A stretch of DNA of 64,000 bases from VXNE01 sp965116625. Lineage in GTDB: Bacteria > Pseudomonadota > Gammaproteobacteria > Pseudomonadales > Azotimanducaceae. Position numbers and translations under genes: made by a program. The notes beneath the pieces are model-generated. The model had not been told where the DNA came from. It saw nothing but the letters and a program-made list of their open reading frames with translations, and ran no database searches. The number at the start of each line of letters is the position of its first letter. Position 1 is the stretch's first letter. Positions 9,426-16,095 of the stretch are shown here, one piece after another. The stretch lies in assembly GCA_965116625.1 (NCBI GenBank), contig OZ220717.1:3410001-3474000 (forward strand). Reading direction: 5' to 3'.

Positions 9426-10778
9426 CTAACCGCGGAGCAACTCCCAGAACTCGCCCAGGTCTTCACGATTCTCGAGGTCCTGGCACCAGGCGACGAGCTG
9501 ATCCGCGATACCCGATCCCAGCAGGGGATCGACCAGCGAGTGGAACTTCCCCTCGAGTCTGCGCCACTGCAGTTCCAGGTCGCGCTCCGGAATGGCCACG
9601 TTCTTGTCGAGGGACATGACGCGTCCATCGGTTGTCGTGATGGTCACTCGCGTATCGTCCGCCGGCTCGTCGAACGCGACCACATGGGCCTTGTCCCGCG
9701 TCTCGATCAGGGCCGGGTCCCTGACAATGTCGTCATTGAAGCTCTCGATACGGGCCGTGTCGACGCCGTGCAGCGCCATGGCAACAGCAAAACGCAGGCT
9801 GAACTTCGCCTCGAGGCCGGTGCCAGGCGCCGCGATGTTGACGGTTGTGAAGTGCCCGCTGTCCACCTTGATCTCGATGCTCTCGACATCGCTTGTAGCG
9901 AAGCCGTGCTCGGCCTGCAGCGCCTTGGCGGCTTCTATGGCCGAGTGCACCAGGTATCCGGCGGCGTGATACTTGTAGTTGGTGTCGGGAACGAATGAAC
10001 CGACCGCCTCGATGTCGCGCTCGAATTGTTCCGCGGATACCTCGTCGCTCTGCGTGGCGCCAAATCCCTGGGCGGCTTCCAGGATGTTGGACCGGCTCGA
10101 ATAGCCGCGTTTCGCAAGGCTGGCCGCCACGATGCCCGTCGCCGCGGCGTGTCCCGCGTGCAGGGGTTTGTTCATGGTGCCAAACACGGCTTTCAGGCCA
10201 CCTGCCTGGGTACCCGCAATGCCGAATGCCTGCGCGGTGGTGCCGGCATCGAGTCCGAGAAGCTGGGCTGAAGCCGCAGCAGCGCCAAAGCAGCCGACGG
10301 TTCCCGTCGAATGCCACCCGCGCCGATAGGGCGAACGTCCCGTGTAGCTCACCACCAGGCATTCGGCGTCGATGCCGCATGCAAGCGCCCGAACCACGTC
10401 CTGCCCCGATGATCCATTGCGTTCGGCGAGCGCGAGGACCGCGGGGGCGACCGGAACCGTAGGATGGCCGTTGCACGCGCTATTGACATCGTCGTAGTCC
10501 AGGGCATGGCCGGCAGCGCCATTGACGAGCGCCGCCTGGCTGAGGCTGGCCTTCCTGCCGGTACGGAACATCGACGCCTGCGGATGTCCGCCCTGGTCTT
10601 CGACCTCCTCGAGAAGGATCCGTGCCAGCGGCTGCCCGGTCCCCGCCAGCGCGACACCGATGAAATCCATCAGGCATTGCTTGGTGACGGTGACCGCTTC
10701 CACCGAGAGGTCTTCAAAACGCGTGTTGATCACGCGCTCAGCTATGCGCGCGGTGGGGCCGCTTGTCTCCTTTGGCAT
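9426..10778 (-). CDS. MmgE/PrpD family protein
   Basis: About 450 residues, the normal length for the MmgE/PrpD (2-methylcitrate dehydratase-like) family. Characteristic stretches are LMDFIGVALAGTG, NGAAGHALDYDDVN, GHPTVPVAPAVLALAE and GWHSTGTVGCFGAAAA. C-terminal regions with SLRFAVAMALHG and VTITTTDGR complete the two-domain fold. I chose ATG at 10778 because AGGAG lies a suitable distance upstream; a TTG eight codons earlier is possible. The family includes PrpD and cis-aconitate or itaconate decarboxylases, and it often acts on small di- or tricarboxylates. No prp genes lie nearby, so propionate metabolism cannot be assumed. It is convergent with the spondin gene. Confidence 0.85.
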   Translation of the reverse strand: MPKETSGPTARIAERVINTRFEDLSVEAVTVTKQCLMDFIGVALAGTGQPLARILLEEVEDQGGHPQASMFRTGRKASLSQAALVNGAAGHALDYDDVNSACNGHPTVPVAPAVLALAERNGSSGQDVVRALACGIDAECLVVSYTGRSPYRRGWHSTGTVGCFGAAAASAQLLGLDAGTTAQAFGIAGTQAGGLKAVFGTMNKPLHAGHAAATGIVAASLAKRGYSSRSNILEAAQGFGATQSDEVSAEQFERDIEAVGSFVPDTNYKYHAAGYLVHSAIEAAKALQAEHGFATSDVESIEIKVDSGHFTTVNIAAPGTGLEAKFSLRFAVAMALHGVDTARIESFNDDIVRDPALIETRDKAHVVAFDEPADDTRVTITTTDGRVMSLDKNVAIPERDLELQWRRLEGKFHSLVDPLLGSGIADQLVAWCQDLENREDLGEFWELLRG

Positions 10779-10869
10779 ACGTGCCGTCTCCTGGGTGACC
10801 AAGGATGCCCCTAGAGTAAGCGAACGGGTTTGCGGGTAGAAACCGCCGCCCGCCCAAGCTCGCTGCTGC

Positions 10870-10899
10870 TTGCCACATTCCCCACGCGCTGGCTACGAT
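10870..10899 (+). promoter_or_regulatory. sigma-70-type promoter of the SRP RNA/tRNA-Ser locus
   Basis: TTGCCA, an 18-base spacer and TACGAT lie just ahead of the SRP RNA. The same box pair and most of the spacer (CGCGCTGGC before TACGAT) recur 5' of each downstream tRNA copy, which supports this being a true promoter copied with the array. Confidence 0.65.
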
Positions 10900-10914
10900 A
10901 CGCCCCGCAACGAT

Positions 10915-11025
10915 GGTGACCCCGCCGGTCCCCTCGCGACGACAAGTTGTGAACCCCGTCAGGCCCGGAAGGGAGCAGCGGCAGCAGCGGACTCGGGCGC
11001 CGGGGTGTGGCTGGTAGGGTCGCCT
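10915..11025 (+). ncRNA. ffs: signal recognition particle RNA (4.5S type)
   Basis: The conserved apical domain is visible: GTCAGGCCCGGAAGGGAGCA (GGAA tetraloop and asymmetric internal loop) followed by GCAGC. The 3' strand has the diagnostic GGGGTGTGGCTGGTAGGG. The outer ends GGTGACCC and GGGTCGCC can pair. This is the compact, roughly 110-nt hairpin without an Alu domain, as in gammaproteobacteria. With Ffh the RNA targets nascent membrane and exported proteins to the membrane. It lies 12 bases upstream of the first tRNA-Ser copy and probably shares its transcript. Exact ends are estimated from pairing. Confidence 0.88.
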
Positions 11026-11037
11026 CCAGTTGCCACC

Positions 11038-11215
11038 GGAGAGGTGTCCGAGCGGCCGAAGGAGCACGCCTGGAAAGTGTGTATGGGTTAATAGCCCATC
11101 GAGGGTTCGACTCGAGCCGCCGCCAGGCGGGGAGAGAACGCGCAGGCGACGCAGTCGCCGAGCGGCCCCGAAAGGGGTGAGCCGCCGAAGGCGGCGAATA
11201 ATCCCTCCCTCTCCG
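11038..11215 (+). pseudogene. tRNA-Ser(GGA) copy 1, T-loop interrupted by a 90-nt insert
   Basis: The first 73 nt are identical to the intact copy: acceptor GGAGAGG, anticodon loop CTGGAAA (GGA) and the long variable arm. The T-stem begins GAGGG and the loop TTCGA, then 90 foreign nt follow before AT, CCCTC and CCTCTCC complete the T-stem and acceptor. The encoded tail after the discriminator is CAA instead of CCA. All canonical stems can still form if the T-loop is allowed to be 97 nt. It is either a dead copy, a tRNA with a removable insert, or a different structured RNA; sequence alone does not decide. Confidence 0.75.
11111..11200 (+). mobile_element. 90-nt structured insert in the T-loop, copy 1
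   Basis: The insert lies after T-loop position 58. It contains four consecutive short hairpins: CCGCC/GGCGG, GGCGAC-gca-GTCGCC, CCCC-gaaa-GGGG (GNRA-type loop) and GCCGCC-gaa-GGCGGC. It starts CTCGAG and ends GCGAATA. It has no open reading frame and no group I or II intron core. Size and palindromic make-up resemble REP-like miniature elements, but the position inside a tRNA T-loop is unusual. Confidence 0.6.
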
Positions 11216-11239
11216 CAAGCGTTCCGCCACCACCATCCC

Positions 11240-11269
11240 TTGCCACAATCACCGCGCGCTGGCTACGAT
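11240..11269 (+). promoter_or_regulatory. promoter copy ahead of tRNA-Ser copy 2
   Basis: TTGCCA, 18-base spacer, TACGAT, nearly the same as the promoter of the SRP RNA. The region between it and the tRNA is short and looks like a collapsed SRP-RNA remnant: GGGTCGCCTTC and GTCACC recall the SRP 3' end and its spacer. Confidence 0.6.
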
Positions 11270-11326
11270 ACGTTCTGCGATGACCGCGTCCCCGCCCGTT
11301 GCGCCGGGTCGCCTTCATCCGTCACC

Positions 11327-11504
11327 GGAGAGGTGTCCGAGCGGCCGAAGGAGCACGCCTGGAAAGTGTGTATGGGTTAATAGCCCATCGAGGGTTCGAC
11401 TCGAGCCGCCGCCAGGCGGGGAGAGAACGCGCAGGCGACGCAGTCGCCGAGCGGCCCCGAAAGGGGTGAGCCGCCGAAGGCGGCGAATAATCCCTCCCTC
11501 TCCG
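11327..11504 (+). pseudogene. tRNA-Ser(GGA) copy 2, T-loop interrupted by the same insert
   Basis: Identical to copy 1, including the 90-nt insert after T-loop position 58 and the CAA tail instead of CCA. It has its own upstream promoter copy. The identity of two interrupted copies argues that the insert was present before the duplication. Functional status is as uncertain as for copy 1. Confidence 0.75.
11400..11489 (+). mobile_element. 90-nt structured insert in the T-loop, copy 2
   Basis: Same sequence and same position as the insert in copy 1: four GC-rich hairpins between T-loop nucleotides 58 and 59. No coding capacity. Confidence 0.6.
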
Positions 11505-11528
11505 CAAGCGTTCCGCCACCACCATCCC

Positions 11529-11558
11529 TTGCCACAATCACCGCGCGCTGGCTACGAT
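11529..11558 (+). promoter_or_regulatory. promoter copy ahead of the intact tRNA-Ser
   Basis: TTGCCA, 18-base spacer and TACGAT, exactly 289 bp after the previous copy. It would drive the intact tRNA independently of the SRP RNA promoter. Confidence 0.6.
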
Positions 11559-11615
11559 ACGTTCTGCGATGATCGCGTCCCCGCCCGTTGCGCCGGGTCG
11601 TCTTCATCCGTCACC

Positions 11616-12270
<655 letters not shown>

Positions 12271-12972
12271 TTGCAGGCTGTCCACCCTAGTTGGAGGGAC
12301 TTGCTCAGAGAGCAACTGCAGAACCTTGACGAGGCTTTTGCGGAGGAGTTAGAAGAGGATCCAGCGTGGTTGCCGGGAGCCGACAGGTGCCTTGCTGCCT
12401 TCTCGATTCCGCGTTGTGACGTTCGCGTAGTTTGGCTTGGGGAATCGCCCTACCCGCGGGAGGAAAGCGCTACGGGTCTGTCGTTCCAGGACGGTGCCGT
12501 GAACGAGATGTTCCGAGACGATGGCAGACTTGCAGTTCAGATCAACCGAGCCACATCATTGCGCAACGTGCTGAAAGCGTGGTTCGTAGCGACCGATAGG
12601 TTGGCTGTTGGACAGACTTCGTCAGACCATGTGAGGCACATGGACCATGATGGGCTGGTAGCTAGCTTGGACGAAGTCTTCGGCCGAGGTCGGCAAAACG
12701 GATGGCTGTGGTTGAATGCGGGATTGAGCCTCCGTCCTGGGCGGGCCAGGGCCGCACAAATTCGGCCATGGGAGCGGATAGTGAATGCGGTTCTGCAGGA
12801 TATCTCAGATCAAGGGGCTCGCGTAGCGCTGATGGGGAAGTTCGCAGAGAGATTTCAACCTGCGTGCCACGCCCCCCTCGTCTCCGTTCATCCACGAATG
12901 GAGGGCTATATGGCGAATCAAGATGTGACGAACTTGCTGCGTCTCTGGCGGCATCTGATCGAGATTGACTGA
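12271..12972 (+). CDS. uracil-DNA-glycosylase-family protein with degenerate catalytic motif
   Basis: 233 residues aligned by motif with family-1 UDG. VVWLGESPYPREESATGLSF (about residues 53-72) matches the water-activating loop (V-x-L-G-Q-D-P-Y-H). WLNAGLSLRPGRA matches the LNT-L-TV-R/A-G-A core. VALMGKFAERF matches the F-x-LWG-AQ strand. LVSVHPRMEGY matches the HPSPLS leucine loop. The catalytic Asp and following His are missing: GQDPYH is GESPYP here. Normal uracil excision is therefore doubtful. Start TTG is chosen to match family length; the frame is open upstream to 12190, and a CTG at 12244 follows a purine-rich stretch. It lies in the island near a nuclease/helicase. Confidence 0.65.
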   Translation: MQAVHPSWRDLLREQLQNLDEAFAEELEEDPAWLPGADRCLAAFSIPRCDVRVVWLGESPYPREESATGLSFQDGAVNEMFRDDGRLAVQINRATSLRNVLKAWFVATDRLAVGQTSSDHVRHMDHDGLVASLDEVFGRGRQNGWLWLNAGLSLRPGRARAAQIRPWERIVNAVLQDISDQGARVALMGKFAERFQPACHAPLVSVHPRMEGYMANQDVTNLLRLWRHLIEID

Positions 12973-13189
12973 CTCGAACGCCGGAATCTAGGCGGCGCGT
13001 CCGAGACACCGATTTCGTCAATCAGGGCAGTGGCGATCCGGGATCAGGTAGCGGCCCGCCATTGCCGCCGGCAGCGGATAGCGAGTCCAAGCGGACGGGA
13101 TGGCTGTGTAGACTTGGCATCTTCGCGCTTGGGTCGATGCTGACGCAAGCAGTTGTGCTCGAAGTGGCGCTAGCTAGGCGGGAGCTGAC

Positions 13190-13945
13190 ATGAATCGGAA
13201 TGGCTACGCGGCGGCAGTGGTGGTGGTGATCGTCATGACGTTCGTAGCCGATATGCTTGGCGTGGGCGACACGACTGGGAGAGCGTATTGCTCGATCCGC
13301 CATCCTGTAGAGGCGTTGACGACGAATCGCCAAAGTACGTGCGAGCGCCAGCACATTCTGCAAAGGCAAAGTGGTGGAGGTGACAGGGTCAACACCATTT
13401 GGATAAACACGGTCGAGCACGACTACGTGGACAGGATAGGCAGTAATCCACCTTGGGAGGTGTCCGAAGAGGGGATGTGGGGCGACTGGGGTGACGACAA
13501 CCTGAAGCGCGCTTACAAGATGGGTCTGTACGCAAATGGCTACCACTTCATGGTGTACGACTATCGAGGCGACGGAGAGATGACGCTACTTGAGTGGGAC
13601 GGTGCGTCCCATGTGACGTACATGATCGCCAGCTTGTTCAACTTTATCACGAAGGAGCTCAGCTACATCGGTTTTCAGTGGCAGAGGGGCGGCGGACAGA
13701 CCCAATACACCGACGCTATCTTAGGCGTGTTCGTGGACCTCGCTGAAGTGGTGGTCGGCATCGGCTACGGTTCGGTTGGCGTCGTCGTTGGGACGTTGCT
13801 CAATCCAGTGGACACTTTCTTCAACTTGGCTGGAATGTTGGTCTACTCCCTCGAATCCGCCGCGGTCGGACTTTGGAACACGGTCGCCGATGTTCTGTCG
13901 CTGGTTACGCTCGGATGGGTGCAGGTCCAAACCGCAAACTGGTAG
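13190..13945 (+). CDS. hypothetical membrane-associated protein of the island
   Basis: 251 residues, no family recognised. A hydrophobic segment near residues 7-25 (AAAVVVVIVMTFVADML) is a signal anchor or signal peptide. The middle is soluble and aromatic (WEVSEEGMWGDWGDDN). The last 75 residues are strongly hydrophobic and Gly/Val-rich (DLAEVVVGIGYGSVGVVVG, then NPVDTFFNLAGMLVYSLESA), suggesting two or more membrane-inserted helices. GGGAG lies eight bases upstream of the ATG. A membrane effector or adhesin is conceivable, but nothing supports a specific function. Confidence 0.6.
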   Translation: MNRNGYAAAVVVVIVMTFVADMLGVGDTTGRAYCSIRHPVEALTTNRQSTCERQHILQRQSGGGDRVNTIWINTVEHDYVDRIGSNPPWEVSEEGMWGDWGDDNLKRAYKMGLYANGYHFMVYDYRGDGEMTLLEWDGASHVTYMIASLFNFITKELSYIGFQWQRGGGQTQYTDAILGVFVDLAEVVVGIGYGSVGVVVGTLLNPVDTFFNLAGMLVYSLESAAVGLWNTVADVLSLVTLGWVQVQTANW

Positions 13946-14029
13946 GTTCCGCCCATCGTCCGCGCGCGAGGCTGGCGGGTGGAAACGAGCGCTGACTGGC
14001 TTTGATTGCGGGAATACCCCAGTGCAGGT

Positions 14030-14192
14030 GTCGTCGGACCTCTCGGGAGTCGCCCGCGGCGGTGGGCGGTCCAGTCGCGGAACGAGAAGCGGAACCCGTG
14101 CGGCACGGCGTCGATCTCCAGCTCCCGCATCAGGTCCGACATGGTGCCGTTGCGCTGGATCTCGCCGGTCTGGGACGGGACAACAACTAGCT
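14030..14192 (-). pseudogene. tyrosine integrase C-terminal relic
   Basis: On the minus strand the frame reads VVVPSQTGEIQRNG, then SDLMRELEIDAVPHGFRFSF and RDW, which matches the catalytic region of P4-type integrases, including HGFR-SFRDW of the island's own integrase (HGFRSSFRDYAAEQ). After RDWTA the frame breaks; a one-base shift restores a T-P-E-R segment like the T-P-R-E-V of intact relatives. Neither the N-terminal part nor the final Tyr is recognisable. It is the remnant of an older integrase, so the island is probably composite. Confidence 0.65.
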
Positions 14193-14978
14193 GGCGCAGT
14201 TTCGTCCAGTGCTAGGCACGCCGCACGTCGTTCCAGATCGGTATCTCCCGCGTTCGACCTTCGTGGTCGACGCCTTGAGCACGATCCAGTCGCCGCGGTC
14301 CGAGTGCGCTCGCTGGATCTTGATCGCCTCCTCCCCGGCACGCCAACCCATGCCCCCGGCGGCGACCACATCAGCAGCCGTGTTCTTACCACCAGCCCCG
14401 CAGCACGGCCTCGACGCGGTCCCGGTCGCTGCATTCGATTGGGTAGAAAAGAGATGCGGCCGCGCCCCGCGGCCGCGCCAGGCGGGCGGGGCGGGCGTGG
14501 AAAGCTCAGTTGTAATGGGCGATCCGCCCGACTCTTCCGAGACCTGCGGAACCGCAGCATTGCTGCGAATAGCCCATGACGCCATTTGCGCTGCCGTCCA
14601 GTTGCGGCGGCTGCGGCGCGTCGTTCCCGACGTTGGCCGCGAGCCCGGTTTCGGCGCGACGCGCTCTTAGGCTCCCCTGCCGGGGCAATGCAGGGAGTCA
14701 ATCCCCGCCGCCTCGAGTCGTCGCGCCACGGTTCAGGCCGCTCCGTGCGCCGGGCTATGCCCGGGCGCCCGCGCGATCGCGAGGGATCCGCGGGGCAGCC
14801 GCTTGGCCGTGGATTTGATCGAGCCCCCATCGGAAGCGATGTGGCCCGCCGTGCCTTCTCGGTGCGTCTGCCCGGGCACCGCCATTACAGCGATGCGGCA
14901 CTGGGTCGCCTGCTGGCGCCATACGTCGGCTTTCGCCGACCACGCTGCGCTACTGCGCGGCAGAGAACGATGCGGACC
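14193..14978. other. no convincing gene (degraded island DNA)
   Basis: GC-rich sequence with overlapping frames on both strands, none with family features. It follows the integrase relic and is probably decayed mobile DNA. Confidence 0.5.
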
Positions 14979-15491
14979 CTAACACGGCATCACGAAAGCC
15001 GCACTATGAAAATTCTTACTAGAAGCCTCAGCGCTACTGGTCTGGAGGCCGCCTTTCCCGCCTGTCACTACCCCTTTCCGCAATCTCGGCTGCTCGCCGC
15101 CGGGGTAGTGACAGGCGGCAGCGCTTGATGCAATCGAACTCTGTGCGGTCTTGGAGTCACGCGTTGATCTGGTGCTTTCAGGATCTATCGGTCCATACAG
15201 CGAGTACGAATCATCCATTGCTCCGAACGCTATCTCGGCGACAAAGCCTCCCAAGCAAGGCAGGAACTCTCCGATAGATACATCACTCTTGTCTTCAGCC
15301 CCGAAGGCCCATCTCCCTTCTATCGCCCCGTTGCGACGGAATATCAGCCTCATTGTACCCGTCTTCTGAGCGCCATCCATCGCGTAGAGTGTGAGCGCAC
15401 ATTCGCCGGTCAGCACCGGCGGATGGCAAGCATCGGCCGAATGCGGGTAACTTTCGCTGTCCGAATCCGCGCTTCGATCTTGAACGAGCAA
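14979..15491 (-). CDS. possible small hypothetical protein
   Basis: A 170-residue frame on the minus strand. Its middle (LTGECALTLYAMDG, GTMRLIFRRNGAIEGRW, GEFLPCLGGFVAEIAFG) has the alternating hydrophobic pattern of a small beta-barrel or lipocalin-like fold. The C-terminal 50 residues run through an inverted repeat and look non-coding. No family is recognised and no strong ribosome site is seen. It may be a truncated or false gene. Confidence 0.3.
   Translation of the reverse strand: MLVQDRSADSDSESYPHSADACHPPVLTGECALTLYAMDGAQKTGTMRLIFRRNGAIEGRWAFGAEDKSDVSIGEFLPCLGGFVAEIAFGAMDDSYSLYGPIDPESTRSTRDSKTAQSSIASSAAACHYPGGEQPRLRKGVVTGGKGGLQTSSAEASSKNFHSAAFVMPC
15059..15117. repeat. perfect 16-bp inverted repeat with 27-nt loop
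   Basis: CGCCTGTCACTACCCC is followed after 27 nt by its exact reverse complement. It is too long and lacks a T-run, so it is not a normal intrinsic terminator. It may be a recombination site, the end structure of a lost element, or a structured RNA. It lies between degraded DNA and the DinJ/YafQ-type pair. Confidence 0.75.
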
Positions 15492-15544
15492 CCGCGCTGC
15501 ATGACAATGCCATGCAAAATCTCGGCTACCACGGAAAGACCAGC

Positions 15545-15805
15545 ATGGCGAACCATCTTGTCCAGGCCCGCATCGACCGCGAGGTCAAGGAAGAAGCCGC
15601 TACCGTGCTCGCGGCAATGGGGCTCACTGTCTCCGATGCGGTGCGCCTCCTGCTTACCCGCGTTGCCCGGGAAAAGGCGCTCCCTTTCGCCCCCCTCGTA
15701 CCCAACGACGAGACCATCGCCGCCATGAAGGAAGCGCGAGCCGGCGACCTGCCGCGGTTCAAGGACGTCGACAGTCTGCTCGACGACCTGCATGCGGACG
15801 ATTGA
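15545..15805 (+). CDS. RelB/DinJ-family antitoxin
   Basis: About 86 residues. ANHLVQARIDREVKEEAATV, then LAAMGLTVSDAVRLLLTRVA, is the ribbon-helix-helix domain of DinJ/RelB antitoxins; the acidic tail (RFKDVDSLLDDLHADD) would wrap the toxin. I chose the ATG with GGAAAG upstream; the in-frame ATG at 15512 adds 11 unlike residues. The stop lies inside the toxin gene (14-bp overlap), so translation is coupled. Autorepression of the operon is typical of the family. Confidence 0.85.
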   Translation: MANHLVQARIDREVKEEAATVLAAMGLTVSDAVRLLLTRVAREKALPFAPLVPNDETIAAMKEARAGDLPRFKDVDSLLDDLHADD

Positions 15806-16073
15806 ACGAACGAGCCGGTTCAAGCGCGACTACAGACGCGAGTCCCGAGGTCGTCACCGGAACGACCTGGATGAACGCCTCGCCGTCATCGTGAACGCCC
15901 TCGCCTACGACATCCCCCTCGACGCGCGCCACCACGACCACGCGCTGAGCGGTCCCTGGAGAGACTTCCGTGACTGCCACGTCTGGCCGGATCTGGTCCT
16001 GATCTACGAGAAGCCCGACGACTGGACACTAAGACTCGTACGCATCGGGTCACACGCCGAGTTGGGTCTCTGA
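15792..16073 (+). CDS. YafQ-like RelE-superfamily toxin
   Basis: 93 residues, standard length. It starts RTIERTSRFKRDYRRESRGR, the basic YafQ N-terminus, and contains ALSGPWRDFRDCHVWPDLVL and IYEKPDDWTLRLVRIGSHAEL, the RelE/YafQ core with the catalytic His-Asp and the C-terminal R-x-G-S-H-x-x-L. Family members are ribosome-dependent mRNA endonucleases. It overlaps the DinJ-type antitoxin upstream. The helicase gene follows within 23 bp, so read-through transcription into it is plausible. Confidence 0.85.
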   Translation: MRTIERTSRFKRDYRRESRGRHRNDLDERLAVIVNALAYDIPLDARHHDHALSGPWRDFRDCHVWPDLVLIYEKPDDWTLRLVRIGSHAELGL

Positions 16074-16095
16074 ACGTGACGTCGCCGTCAGCTAC

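Larger units (their letters stand above)
11038..11615 (+). repeat. 289-bp tandem repeat, two full units plus a partial third
   Basis: Units starting at 11038 and 11327 are each 289 bp and differ at only two noticed positions (ACCGCG/ATCGCG and GTCGCC/GTCGTC in the leader). The third copy at 11616 shares the first 73 nt and then continues as an intact tRNA. Each unit holds an interrupted tRNA, a short spacer, a promoter and a leader of about 57 nt. The near identity implies recent duplication, after the insert had already entered the T-loop. Confidence 0.9.

Noticed and set aside
11111..11200. group I intron in the tRNA
   Set aside because: 90 nt is far too short for a group I core, and the site is in the T-loop, not the anticodon loop.
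13721..14830. long minus-strand reading frame across the integrase relic
   Set aside because: Arg/Pro/Ser-rich translation typical of antisense GC-rich DNA; the integrase relic is in another frame.
15059..15117. integron attC site or intrinsic terminator
   Set aside because: No conserved attC end boxes, perfect rather than bulged arms, loop of 27 nt and no T-run.
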